Assembly: GCA_002205965.3 (NCBI GenBank)
Contig: NADL03000061.1
Location: 372,001 to 436,000, forward strand
Direction of reading: 5' to 3'
DNA length: 64,000 nt
From: Kappaphycus alvarezii
Taxonomy: Eukaryota > Rhodophyta > Florideophyceae > Gigartinales > Solieriaceae
Shown here: positions 42,235 through 52,165 of the stretch, one piece after another
Layout of the letters: each line of letters begins with the position of its first letter
Numbering within the stretch: position 1 is the stretch's first letter
The notes under the pieces: model-generated
Databases searched by the model: none
Seen by the model: only the letters and a program-made list of their open reading frames with translations
What the model was told of the DNA's origin: nothing
Translations under genes and position numbers: made by a program

Positions 42235-42606
42235 TGTTGAATAGAATGAATTGATTTACCGCTTCGGTACCCGAGTCGGGTACAAGTTGACCTACTGAGT
42301 CAAACTAAATACTAACCGATCGGTAACGACTTGAACAAAAGTCTAAGGGAGCCACTACAATGATTCTTACCCGTACGGATTAATTACTGCTGACGCAGTG
42401 AGAGCGACACTAGACCGTTCGGATAAGTGAGGCGACAACAAAATACGAATAGACTGGCCCTTACCGGTGTTTTGTTGCCCCATTGTAATTCCGACACGGT
42501 TAAATAAAACAGAGAATACATGCACATATGCATATACCATTGAGGTTCCGGCTTCCCGTTCTCGGTAATTAGATTTTGGATGACCCAGACCTGAGTCATT
42601 CCGACA
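42235..42606 (-). repeat. copia-1 5' LTR
   Basis: Same 372 bases as the 3' LTR with two differences. It should carry the promoter; no TATA box was confidently assigned. Confidence 0.9.
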
Positions 42607-44284
42607 CATTCGCAGCATGAGAGAGACACAGCAAAGGGACAACCTCGGTGGAGTTCTATTTGACCTTGTCCTGCACCCCGTCGTACTTAAGATCCAGGAG
42701 CTACTACGATCGGGTAACAAGGAAGAAGACACCGTGGGTAACTTGCTGCTCCATCTATGGTACCATGAGGATGGGTATATCATCGCGCGCCACGACCAAA
42801 TCACCCGCGCGGTCGAAATACTCTCATCTATCGACGCCACCAGCAGGGGACTACACCTATCCCTGCCCAAATGCAGGGTCTGGTGGCCTACAGCGCCGTC
42901 GGCGCCCGTTTAATGCTTATAACCGAAAGCTGAAGCAAGAATATAGCAAGGTTACACTTGTCCTAAACGCCCCCGTCGGTTACTCGGACTGGACGAACAA
43001 ATTCTTCACCACTCACGTCCAGTCCCTCGAACCGTTCCTTGAAGCCGTCATTCACATTAACAATACGCAAGTGGTTTTTCAGCTTTTGCGCAATTGCTTC
43101 GGGTTATGCAAGATAGGATACCCCCTTCACGTGGTGCCACCCTCTTGCACGGCGGATGGGGCCGCTATGTTCGACGCCATGATAGAGCGATGTCTCCGGA
43201 CACTCGCCGGAGAAGTACTGGACTCGGATATATTCCGAGAACTCCAACTACCGGTGAAACTCCTGGACCCTAAGAAACTCACCCTCGGCTTAAGGTTCAC
43301 ATCGGCGAAAAGCATCGCGGGTGCCGCTTTCCTTGTCTCCAGCGCAGCTGCCAACAGGCTGGCCACCGGAATCTTACCGGCACCTATCGCCGATCTTACG
43401 ACGTACAATAATGCCGTCCGCGCCCACCGAATATGGTCGATCTCCTGCCTGCCCTAATGACTCCTACCCTTTAGTGTATTTTGCTCAAGCAAAACCCCTC
43501 CGCAACAGACACTAGCGGAAGCAGTCCATGCGGCAGTACAAGAAGAGATCCCTCTCGGCAACCAACGAATTCAAGCTTTACGGGCTTGATGGGCCTTCCC
43601 GGCGCAAGGAATAGGTATATTGTGCTCCGTGCCCCGGCCTCAAGACCAATATTGACGCCCATGAGTTCTCACTGTGGCTCCAGTACTACCTCCAAGTCCC
43701 GCTCTTCGCCCCAGACACGCCGTGCCCACGCACAAACTGCCCTGAGGTCCTTGACTGCCACTGGGATCACCTCATGCACTGCCTACATGGTGGTCTCCGC
43801 ACCCGACGACACGACCGTCGAGTCGTCCTCCTCGCCCAAGGCTTGCAGAAGGCAGCCCGTCATCCGGCCATCGAGCGGCGACAGGGGCTTCACAACACAA
43901 GGGGATATCCAGGCAATGGGTAGCAACGGAGGAACGGACTTTTTTGACCTCACTTTCGTCAATCCTCTTGCGCCCACCAATAGGAGAGTGCGTACTTTCA
44001 ACCCACTCACCTCCCTCAACGCAGCCATCTCCGCCAAACGTAGAAGGTATGAGCCACTGCTCGCGACGGCTGCTAGACGAAGGCTTGTGCCTATCCCAAT
44101 ATCCACCCTTGGAGGCTGGCACCCAGACGCGTACGTGGTGCTAGCAGATGTCGCGCGGAACGTGGCCGTTCGAGAGATGCAGACCTATGGGATGGTTAGA
44201 GAGGTGCTCACCAAAAGGCACGCTGCTGCTGCCGACATGTCCAACGCGGCATGCCTGTTCGCTGGCATTGAACCGGCCCTGTAA
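42607..44284 (+). pseudogene. A1 copy, RT motif B through nuclease
   Basis: Continues with ETQQRDNLGGVLFDLVLHP, in which the invariant QQGD Gly is Arg. Motif C is LWYHEDGYIIARH, so the second catalytic aspartate is Glu. CRVWWPTAP is intact here. Frames change near 42,915, 43,455 and 43,590. The knuckle CPRTNCPEVLDCHWDHLMHC, QAMGSNGGTDFFDLTFVNP, STLGGWHPDAYVVLADV and the end FAGIEPAL (stop 44282-44284) are all visible. Two catalytic substitutions plus frameshifts mean it is dead. Confidence 0.75.
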
Positions 44285-44403
44285 GGAAGGTCACGTACTG
44301 TAGTGTTACCCATCAGCGATGACTTGTCCCGCATAACGCTTTAGCCGTGTGGATGTAACCGACCACATTTTCCATGCACTAAAATAACCCAAAAATTCCC
44401 CCT

Positions 44404-44580
44404 TTACTTCTAAGCGGCATTGGCGGGGTCTGTTGAAAGTTGCACAAGCTGCTATCCGGAGTTACAGTAGCGAACGGAGGGAAAAAGGGGTTCGTTTACT
44501 GTACTGTGGCAGGTGTATTGGCTGCAACCCAATCAAATTACATATCTGAGTGTTACACTGGATCCAGAAAATGAAAGGCG
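44404..44580. other. Short unique spacer
   Basis: Between the A1 tail and copia-2. No gene or repeat recognised. Confidence 0.3.
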
Positions 44581-44585
44581 CGTAC

Positions 44586-45139
44586 TGTGAAAATTGACCA
44601 AATATTTTAATCTCTATCCCGGTGTCCTACAGTGATGCTGAATTGTGGAGCAATATTTTTATTGAGGCCCACAATTTATATTTATTATGAATCATCAAGG
44701 AATAATTTTATCTATTTTACACTGGCACTATTTTATGCTGAATTCAGTGTGAAATAATTTTTATGTCCTACAGTTGGGTTTTTATATTATACAGGCTATA
44801 ATTAATACATTTATGCTACCAACAAATTATTATCTGGATGATTGCTTACCTGGAAAATACTGCAATAATTATTGCTGAGCCTAAATTATGTCTACCAAAA
44901 TTATTGAACGGCTCACCTGATTTTTGTAGCAGGTTCACCTTGGCGTAGAGTATAAGTAGTCTAGGTTGTTAGAAATATTTTTACATCCTCGGGCTATCGA
45001 AATATTCCCCTCGATCAGATATTATTAAATTTGGTTTTCTATTCATTATTCATTCTAAGTCCGATTGAGGCATTTATTTATTTATTCAAGTTGGAACTAT
45101 TTATTATTATTTGGATCTACCTATCCCAATTATTTTGCA
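44586..45139 (+). repeat. copia-2 5' LTR
   Basis: TGTGAAAATT...ATTATTTTGCA, 554 bp, perfect TG/CA ends. Confidence 0.9.
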
Positions 45140-45152
45140 GTTATGGGCCCAG
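45140..45152 (+). promoter_or_regulatory. copia-2 primer-binding site, initiator tRNA-Met anticodon arm
   Basis: GTTATGGGCCCAG starts one base after the LTR. It is complementary to the anticodon stem-loop of initiator tRNA-Met, as in copia-1 and Drosophila copia. The ATG within it (45143) is also the first codon of gag. Confidence 0.8.
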
Positions 45153-45967
45153 ATCGCCCCGAAATTCCTTCAAGGCCGAAATGTTCATGGGATTTTCGCA
45201 CGGCTCCTTGGACGGATGGTAAAGGACCTCAAGAAAAATATTTTGATGCTGTTCAAAAATGGAAATCTGTTCATGATTTATTACCGGCATCAAATTCTAA
45301 TAAGGTTCCTAAGGCAGTACAAGGTCTTGTCTTACAATCACAATTATTTGGACGAGCTCTTGATATTTGTAAGAAAATTCCAGACACAGAAATTCAGTCT
45401 GAAAATGGTGCATTAGCGATTGCTAACGCTATTCATAAGGTGGATCCTCTATCATCTATATCAGATACATTTCAAAAATTCTTAGATCTATTGCACACTA
45501 CTCGTGGTGATAGTGAGTCTTTCAAAAATTTTGAATCACGGTTTGATGCTCAAATTGCCCGATTTCATTCATCTACTGGTACTTCGAAATTACCTGAAGC
45601 ACTGGTATCATTTTTGCTCCTGGCTAATTCCAAAATTGATTCAAACCAGCGAGTATCTATTTTGGCTGCTGCTTCTCCGAAGCATGAAGAAGCCGATTTG
45701 GAAAAAGGAAAAATCCTAGAATTAATCAAATATTCAGAAATATCATCTATTATTCGTGCATGTGATAAACCAAAAAATACAAATCGAATATATGGAAATG
45801 CTCAAAAATATATCTCTTCAAATCAATCAAATATTTCATACGGGAAAAGAAAAATTTCAAGAAAAATAATAAGCAAAGATTATCTCCTGAAGACTTTGCT
45901 GCGCTCAAGGCAAAATCAACTTGTGACCGATGTGGAGAAATTGGCCATTGGGCCTATGAAAAGATAA
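45143..45967 (+). CDS. copia-2 Gag
   Basis: The first ATG of the internal region (MGPDRPEIPSRPKCSWDF) lies inside the primer-binding site. The frame is open further upstream into the LTR, but the ATG there would need LTR transcription. The body is typical helical capsid (KYFDAVQKWKSVHDLL, LQSQLFGRALDICKK, HTTRGDSESFKNFESRFDA). The final ~25 codons are out of frame. From about 45,880 the neighbouring frame reads SPEDFAALKAKSTCDRCG and EIGHWAYE, a C-x2-C-x4-H zinc knuckle whose last Cys is missing. So a frameshift precedes the knuckle in this copy. Confidence 0.75.
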   Translation: MGPDRPEIPSRPKCSWDFRTAPWTDGKGPQEKYFDAVQKWKSVHDLLPASNSNKVPKAVQGLVLQSQLFGRALDICKKIPDTEIQSENGALAIANAIHKVDPLSSISDTFQKFLDLLHTTRGDSESFKNFESRFDAQIARFHSSTGTSKLPEALVSFLLLANSKIDSNQRVSILAAASPKHEEADLEKGKILELIKYSEISSIIRACDKPKNTNRIYGNAQKYISSNQSNISYGKRKISRKIISKDYLLKTLLRSRQNQLVTDVEKLAIGPMKR

Positions 45968-46082
45968 ATGCAAGAGTGCTAAAAATATCATAAAGGTTCA
46001 TCATCTAGAATGGGAAATGCAGAAAATATCAAAGACAAAAATGATTCTGGTTCCGTAACATTTCATATGGTAAAAACGGTGC

Positions 46083-46622
46083 TTGATTTCCGTCAAATAC
46101 GTTATACCCAGGTCGTTACTTGATGATGGAGCACCGTACAGTGGAATGGGTATTATTGAATTACGAGCACTTTCGAAATTTATTTTACCGAAATGGAATG
46201 GAATTCTTGATGAACTTCCTGAATGTATCAAGGACACGCCCTTCTGGCAATACGGAAATGGCGACCACTCAAGCGAAAAAAGAAAAATGATCGGTTCAAT
46301 ATTTTTATCAGCTATTTCAGACAATGGAAATCAGGTTAAAATAAGGCATCTAATAATCAGTGGATCATCTCAATGGGTCATTGGAAGAAATATCACAAGA
46401 AAATCAAATATTATTCATATGACGGACAATCGCATCGAGTTCGAGTCCGCAAATAATTCAATCGATTCTATAACATTGGTGGATCATGGTCATCATTGTT
46501 ATGTACCTGGAAATATATTTATACAATCATCCGAACCTATTGAAAACTCATTTCTATCAGCAATTTGTTCCAACAATATCAATACATCAAAAAATATATC
46601 TTGGGCTGAAAAGAAGAAATAA
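46083..46622 (+). pseudogene. copia-2 protease region
   Basis: The reading frame has no natural start of its own. It contains LLDDGAPYSGMG, an aspartic protease active site of D-x-G-A type, then LPKWNGILDELPE and HLIISGSSQWVIGRNIT, which fits the conserved second half of such retropepsins. It is separated from Gag by a frame change and from integrase by a TAA at 46,620-46,622 in a segment where the HHCC finger lies in another frame. Confidence 0.65.
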
Positions 46623-46640
46623 TTAATAAGGTTCACAAAC

Positions 46641-47465
46641 ATGTATGTGGTCACTCAAAATTATGATGATATAAAACTATTGTTACAAAGAAATTTTATA
46701 TGGGACGATGAATGCAAAAAATATTTATCAAGCATAATTGACTCCTGCAAATTTTGTGATGTCACAAAAAAACCATCTCATCCTCGTGCAGTATCTTTAA
46801 GCTCTATATCTCGCGGATTTAATGAATTGGTTTGTGTGGATCATTTTTTTGTGGAAAACTTGGATATTTTTCACATTATGGACTCAGTTACCAGGTATTC
46901 AACTGGTTCAATAGTGCCCTCTTTAAGGATGGAAAATTGCGTTGATTGTATTGAGACTCTCTGGTTAACACCATTTTGGGACCCTAACAATTTAATGGGA
47001 GATCAGGCGTTTGACAATGATAATTTTAGAAGCTATCTTGAGGAAAGAGGAATTTCGTTTTGTCCTATTGGTTCCCGCCGCCATAACAAAAATTATATTG
47101 AGTCAAAACATAAAATATTGAGAGACATTTATATCCGTTTAAAAATATCCGATTCTTCTGCAAGTAATACGGTTCGTATTGCTCGAATGTTTCAAATATC
47201 GAATGATTTATATGGAAATGATGTTGTTTCTTCATACGAGCTTGCCACTGGTCACACTCGACCCATCGATAATTCTGGTCCTCGAAGTCTACCAAATGAT
47301 TTAAGAGAAGCTCATAATGAGCTAATAGCCAAGAGGAAATTAAATCTTATTCTAAAATCAAAGTCTGTGACCGATATCCAATTAATGTTGGCGATATTGT
47401 GGAAATTTTTATTCATCTACCAAATCAGAAAAGAGGATCTTGGTCATCGCCCAAACCAGTATTGA
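46641..47465 (+). pseudogene. copia-2 integrase core
   Basis: The zinc-finger histidines (VHKHVCGHSK) sit just upstream in a different frame. The cysteines CKFC follow in this frame. The catalytic core has ELVCVDHFF (Asp), NLMGDQAFDNDNF (Asp) and RRHNKNYIESKHKILRD (Glu), with the RRHNKN...ESKH wording common to a divergent copia clade. The natural polyprotein is interrupted by stops and shifts at both ends. Confidence 0.7.
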
Positions 47466-47725
47466 AATTCGACAAAAAATCTCTTATCGTCACAGTACCT
47501 GGATCCAATGGAAAATTTATACATGCTGCAATTGAAGATGTCCGACATTCCGTTTCATCTAATGAACTAGCATACCAAATTCAAAAGGCAAATGATTTAT
47601 TGAATCAGTCTATTGAATATTCTGTGGAAGATATTTCTGATGAAACAAATATTACCGAAGTGAAGAATGTGGGCGAAAACAATTTTGACGATCATTCTGA
47701 TGATGGTAATTTTAACCAAATATGA
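47399..47725 (+). pseudogene. copia-2 integrase C-terminal module
   Basis: FIHLPNQKRGSWSSPKPVLK and VTVPGSNGKFIHAAIEDVR form a small beta-rich module of the kind that follows retroelement integrases (K-R-G-x-W ... V-P-G ... A-A-I-E-D-V-R). It overlaps the preceding frame, showing a one-base shift near 47,400. An acidic linker leads to the RT ORF, which overlaps its end. Confidence 0.6.
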
Positions 47726-49557
47726 ATACTGATGTCGAAAAATATAATGAATCAGAAATTGATGGAAATTTATCAGAATCTAAAAACATATTATCTCTCG
47801 AACATGTTCCGATTGAATCTGAACTTAGTTCCCTGCACCCTGAAAATTTAATTCATATCCCTATTGATGAAAACGATGGAATTGATGCGCATGAAATTGA
47901 GTTGTTACCTGGAACGGAATTGAAATCATCTGAACAAAAAGATCTGAGTTTTTATCATAAAAGGTTTGGATCTAAAGAATTTTTACTTCATCAAGCATCT
48001 GGACTTCCATCTCATATTATTTCAAATGCGTACAATACGGAAGAAAATAATTTTCTCACTACGTGTTCAAAAATTCATGTTTCAAAAATTCCTCCCGACT
48101 CGAATGTAATATCCAGTCACGTTTTATACAAAATAAAAATTTTGGATGATGGAAAATATTATTGCAAGGCTCGAATTGCTCCGCATGGAAATGAGGATAA
48201 GGAGAAAAATAATTTGAGAACTGATTCGGAATCTTGTTCTCCGATGGCAATTAGAATTCTCTTATCAATTGCTACAATTTTTAAATGGAATTTATCAAAG
48301 GTTGATGTGAAGTCTGCATTTTTACAATCTGGATCAGCATTACGAGATGTTTATGTGAGACCTCCTCGGGAATGCTCCGAAAAATCCTTCTATTGGTTAT
48401 TACTGTCTGCTTCATATGGGTTAGTCAACGCGAATGCAAAATGGCAAATACACTCTGATAATACTTTCTTTGACCTCGGATTGAAATCAGTCGTTTATAT
48501 ACCCCAATTATTTTTCATGAGTTTAAAAGGATCCTTAATTCTGCTTGTTGTTAAATTGGTCGATGATATACTTATTACTGGACAAAAAAATATTAAGAAG
48601 CAATTTATCCAAGATCTTGGGAAAGTATATAAGCTTGGTACAATCGTACATAGTCCTGGATCTTTTTATTTCAATGGAGTTAAAATCATGCAGTTTGATG
48701 ACTATAAAATTAATGTCTCAGCTGATGATAAGCTAAATGGACTGGAACCCCATTCAATATCAAGAAATCGTCGAAAACAACCTGATGAAGAAATGAACTC
48801 ATTTGAAAACTTTGCTTTTAATTCGTTAAACGGATCAATTGTCTATTTGGGTATGGTTGCATCTCCAGTGTCTGCCTTTACAGCAAGTTATTTACAACAG
48901 AAAAGGTCAAATCCGTTGGTTCGTGATTTATCTATCCAATCTTCTATGCTTCGGAATTTAAAATCTTTTGGTTCTACAAGCACGTACCGGCGCCCGGAAG
49001 TTTCTGGAAATTTCAATTTATCAGTTGTTGTTTTTTCTGATGCAGGAAAACCAGCCGGATCGACAAATGCTCAACTTGGATGTATTGGTGGGTTGCTAAT
49101 TGGCTCCTTAAATTGTAATTCAATATTTCATACAATTTATTGGCATTCACATCTATCTCGGCGTCCTGTTAAATCTATTGCATCTGGTGAAATATTGGCT
49201 GCTGGTGAAGCTATCGAGGAAGGAAAAATTATTGCAGCAGCATACAGTACAATTCTAAATATCAATATTCCTCTTCATGTTGCTGTTGATTCAAAAGATC
49301 TATTCAGCTCTCTATCTACTTGTCGTGTGCCTGAAGATAAATCTATTAGAGCGGATGTTCAATTAATTCGATATAATTTCGAAACGAACAAAATCAAGAA
49401 AATGCTATGGATACCTGGTTCAATTAATCCTTCCGACCCGCTCACAAAAAAGGACAGTCCTGTATCTGACATGCTCAAGCTCCTTTTATTTGATGGATCT
49501 ATACCTATGGATATGAGTAATATTTTATCTCGGGATTCATCTCAGTCAACAGGATAA
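47722..49557 (+). CDS. copia-2 reverse transcriptase-RNase H
   Basis: 611 codons, opening at an ATG at 47722 that is probably internal to the polyprotein. RT: VLYKIKILDDGKYYCKARIA, LSKVDVKSAFLQSG (catalytic Asp), SASYGLVNANAKWQ and LVVKLVDDILITG (VDD box, Leu instead of Tyr before it). The RNase H part has VVVFSDAGKPAGSTNAQLG, KSIASGEILAAGEAIEEG, HVAVDSKDLFSSL and SINPSDPLTKKDS, so all acidic residues are present. This is the longest intact open frame of copia-2. Confidence 0.85.
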   Translation: MNTDVEKYNESEIDGNLSESKNILSLEHVPIESELSSLHPENLIHIPIDENDGIDAHEIELLPGTELKSSEQKDLSFYHKRFGSKEFLLHQASGLPSHIISNAYNTEENNFLTTCSKIHVSKIPPDSNVISSHVLYKIKILDDGKYYCKARIAPHGNEDKEKNNLRTDSESCSPMAIRILLSIATIFKWNLSKVDVKSAFLQSGSALRDVYVRPPRECSEKSFYWLLLSASYGLVNANAKWQIHSDNTFFDLGLKSVVYIPQLFFMSLKGSLILLVVKLVDDILITGQKNIKKQFIQDLGKVYKLGTIVHSPGSFYFNGVKIMQFDDYKINVSADDKLNGLEPHSISRNRRKQPDEEMNSFENFAFNSLNGSIVYLGMVASPVSAFTASYLQQKRSNPLVRDLSIQSSMLRNLKSFGSTSTYRRPEVSGNFNLSVVVFSDAGKPAGSTNAQLGCIGGLLIGSLNCNSIFHTIYWHSHLSRRPVKSIASGEILAAGEAIEEGKIIAAAYSTILNINIPLHVAVDSKDLFSSLSTCRVPEDKSIRADVQLIRYNFETNKIKKMLWIPGSINPSDPLTKKDSPVSDMLKLLLFDGSIPMDMSNILSRDSSQSTG

Positions 49558-49574
49558 ATTTAATTCAATATTTC

Positions 49575-49584
49575 AAAGGGGAAG
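49575..49584 (+). promoter_or_regulatory. copia-2 polypurine tract
   Basis: AAAGGGGAAG, three bases before the 3' LTR. Confidence 0.65.
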
Positions 49585-49587
49585 TAA

Positions 49588-50140
49588 TGTGAAAATTGAC
49601 CAAATATTTTAATCTCTATCCCGGTGTCCTACAGTGATGCTGAATTGTGGAGCAATATTTTTATTGAGGCCCACAATTTATATTTATTATGAATCATCAA
49701 GGAATAATTTTATCTATTTTACACTGGCACTATTTTATGCTAATTCAGTGTGAAATAATTTTTATGTCCTACAGTTGGGTTTTTATATTATACAGGCTAT
49801 AATTATTACACTTATGCTGTCAACAAATTATTATCTGGATGATTGCTTACCTGGAAAATACTGCAATAATTATTGCTGAGCCTAAATTATGTCTACCAAA
49901 ATTATTGAACGGCTCACCTGATTTCTGTAGCAGGTTCACCCTGGTGTAGAGTATAAGTAGTCTAGGTTGTTAGAAATATTTTTACATCCTCGGGCTATCG
50001 AAATATCCCCCTCGATCAGATATTATTAAATTTGGTTTTCTATTCATTATTCATTCTAAGTCCGATTGTGGCATTTATTTATTTATTCAAGTTGGAACTA
50101 TTTATTATTATTTGGATCTACCTATCCCAATTATTTTGCA
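49588..50140 (+). repeat. copia-2 3' LTR
   Basis: 553 bp. It differs from the 5' LTR at roughly eleven positions by eye, clustered near the ATTATTACACTTATGCTGTC segment. Confidence 0.9.
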
Positions 50141-50183
50141 CGTACTGAGTCTGGAAAATACTGCTGTGTCAGCGGCTTTGAAA

Positions 50184-50253
50184 GGGGGGTAATTGTCGGA
50201 TTATTTTAATGCATAGAAGATGCGGTCGGTTATATCGACGCCGCTAATGTGTT
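50184..50253 (-). mobile_element. Tail-only fragment of family A (A1-type tail)
   Basis: On the plus strand GGATTATTTTAATGCATAGA then GATGCGGTCGGTTATATCGA closely matches 7,604-7,665. No codons attached. Confidence 0.6.
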
Positions 50254-51168
50254 ATGCGGAATAAGTTGTCGCTGAAAGGGTCCCGTGGGGTCAGCACAAG
50301 ACATGAAAACTATTCATTAACGGTGCGCAAACACTGTGCAGACAAGGCTGTACGCCTGTACGTGCTATGGGAATTCTTTCGGAAAATAATCAGTCTGACT
50401 TTCCAATCTCGACAAGTAACTGTTTTAAATCTCAAATCAGTACAGGGGAAATGTGAGGTGTTTTAAAATTTTTGAAAGATGTGGTTGGTTGTGGCCCAAA
50501 ATATCCTAGAGGGTGACCAGTACTATCTCTTTATTCTCCCGACAAAGCCAGTTCAAGGCCGTCCAGCAGGCATGCTTCGTTGGACATTACGGCCGCGGCA
50601 GCGTGCCTTTGGGTAAGCACCACTCGGACTTTGCCATAGGTCTCCTCGCCCCAACGGCCACGTTCCGCGCGACATCGGTTAGAACCTAATGAGTGTCTTG
50701 TTGTCAACATCACAAAGTGGATATAGGGATAGGCAGGAGCCTACCTCTCACGGAGGTTACGATAAAATATTCATATCTTGTATGCTTCCCGGGGGCGGCC
50801 GCATTAAGGGGGCTCAGTGGATTAAAAGTGTGCACCCTCCTGTGGGAGGGCGACAGCGGGTTGAAGAACGTGACATCAAAGAACTCCGCGCTTCTATTGC
50901 TTCCCATCTCCTGGTTGTCTAGCCTTGTGCGATGGACCCCGTCCCGCGGTTCGACAGCGGGGTGGGGGGCGGCTTTCTTAATGCATTGCACGAAGAGAAC
51001 GACTTGAAGGTCATGTCGTCGAGTTCTGTGCCCACCATGCTACAGTGGAGGAGGTGATCCCCGAAGCAGTCGAGGGTCTCGGGGCAGTTTCGTCTCGAGC
51101 ACGGCACGTCCGAAGGGAACAGCGGGACTTGGAAGAGGTATTGGGGCCACACCGCGAATTCACGAGAG

Positions 51169-51241
51169 GAGGGGAAAAGGTTCGGGTGTTTTACTCTTGG
51201 AAGATATATCCGATCTATCCCATGGTTTTCCTGACAGCCAC
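51169..51241 (-). mobile_element. Tail-only insertion of family A, 73 bp
   Basis: Plus strand GAGGGGAAAAGG...CTGACAGCCAC. It is flanked by 12 bp duplications AATTCACGAGAG at 51157-51168 and 51242-51253. Confidence 0.85.
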
Positions 51242-51253
51242 AATTCACGAGAG

Positions 51254-51303
51254 ATGGGGAGGTTTGGGTGCTTTACTCTTGGAATGTATGTTTCATCTAT
51301 TGA
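51254..51303 (-). mobile_element. Second tail-only insertion at the same site, 50 bp
   Basis: Plus strand ATGGGGAGGTTTGGGTGC, then GGAATGTATGTTTCATCT. It is flanked by CACGAGAG at 51246-51253 and 51304-51311. It used the same GAGAG boundary as its neighbour. Confidence 0.8.
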
Positions 51304-51423
51304 CACGAGAGTCAATACTGATCTTGAGACGGGAGCAAGGGGCGCAGTATACCGATTCCTTGGCACCGGGGAGGGCCGTAGAGGCACGGAATGCTTGCCT
51401 ACTTTGATCCCCGGGTGGAATAC

Positions 51424-51477
51424 TTTCCCAGACCGGATATATCTTCCAAGAGTAAAACACCCAAACCTTTCCCCCTC
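51424..51477 (+). mobile_element. Family A tail fragment at a copy junction
   Basis: Reads CCGGATATATCTTCCAAGAG, then TAAAACACCCAAACCTTTCC. It sits between a minus-strand copy (left) and a plus-strand copy (right). Confidence 0.65.
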
Positions 51478-52165
51478 GAGGACGTAGCTCCATTCCCCGT
51501 GCAGACTTTACCCAGTTCCGACGAAATATTCACAACTTACATTCCTGTGCAATCACACATATCCACACGCTTCTGATCCGTCCTGAGTGAATCGCTAGCA
51601 ACTGTCATGTGCGAATCATCGCGGGCATGTGTACAATGGCGTACCGACGCCGCAGTGAAGTTGTCCAAAGTGTTTTTGTTTCCTTCTGTGATGCTTTTAA
51701 ACACGTCAGCTCCCTCAAGAGATCCCGGTTCAAATGAGGCCCAATCCAGCAGAGACAAATTGAGGGAGCGGTTTGAACCATGGAACGCAGGGCAATTCTA
51801 ATCATTTTGGCAAAAAGCTCTTAAACACGCATTTTCCAGAGCTCATATGACCCCAACGCCCCGAGAGCAGAAACAGGCCAACCTCCACCGGGCCATAAGA
51901 CTCGCCAGAGAAGGCGCCTCTGGCAAAGCGGCACAGGCCCTAGGTTCATTAGGTGTCCTTCCGGAAACAAAATGTGCGTCCGACGCACTTCGCGCAATGC
52001 ATCCTCAAGCTCCAGGAGATGACGAGGAACGATTTGTACTCCCCACAGACCCCCACAATCAAACCGATTCGAAGGATGAAGTACTGCGAGTTGTTCGTTT
52101 TTTCCACCCGGGTGTAGCCCCTGGCGGATCAGTCCTTCACCCTTTTCACGTTGATGAGCTATTAA

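Larger units (their letters stand above)
37448..42606 (-). mobile_element. copia-1: complete Ty1/copia LTR retrotransposon, young insertion
   Basis: 5,159 bp. Two 372 bp LTRs differ at only two positions by eye (near 37,751 and 37,778 against 42,538 and 42,565). A perfect 5 bp duplication CATTC lies at 37443-37447 and 42607-42611. LTR ends are TG...CA. Gag, protease, integrase and RT-RNase H are in copia order (integrase before RT), read from right to left. The coding region is broken into at least four frames by single-base indels in spite of the near-identical LTRs. Confidence 0.9.
37052..44403 (+). mobile_element. Family A (A1 subfamily) copy split by copia-1
   Basis: The left part (37,052-37,447) and right part (42,607-44,403) are one 5'-truncated family A element. 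The junction falls between CATATCATTC and CATTCGCAGC, and removing copia-1 plus one CATTC restores HIIRSM-type coding. The 3' UTR ends TAAAATAACCCAAAAATTCCCC at about 44,403. Confidence 0.8.
44586..50140 (+). mobile_element. copia-2: complete AT-rich Ty1/copia-type LTR retrotransposon
   Basis: 5,555 bp with LTRs at 44,586-45,139 and 49,588-50,140 (about 98% identical by eye, one single-base deletion). The 5 bp duplication CGTAC lies at 44581-44585 and 50141-50145. Gag, protease, integrase, RT and RNase H follow in copia order. Its base composition is far more AT-rich than copia-1 or family A. The integrase and RNase H wording resembles the divergent copia clades of aquatic organisms (GalEa-like), but that assignment is tentative. 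Two solo LTRs elsewhere in the window belong to it. Confidence 0.9.
50445..51420 (-). pseudogene. Family A C-terminal copy with two tail insertions
   Basis: From right to left on the minus strand: LPGAKESVYCAPC, the FAVWPQYLFQVPLFPSD block, knuckle CSRRNCPETLDCFGDHLLHC, HRTRLDNQEMGSN (RPD altered to RLD), FFDVTFFNPLSPSHRR, a TLGGW-region scrap, QRHAAAAVMSNEACLLDG and a 3' UTR like that of the 32.7 kb copy. RT is absent because the copy stops at 51,420. Tail insertions at 51,169-51,241 and 51,254-51,303 split the block upstream of the knuckle. Confidence 0.6.

Noticed and set aside
47065-47295. Minus-strand 76-codon frame
   Set aside because: Antisense to the copia-2 integrase core, which has its catalytic residues on the plus strand.
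51169-51303. TTTGGGTG-rich segments read as telomere-like repeats
   Set aside because: They occur once per element, at a fixed position in the 3' UTR, with target duplications; no tandem array is present.
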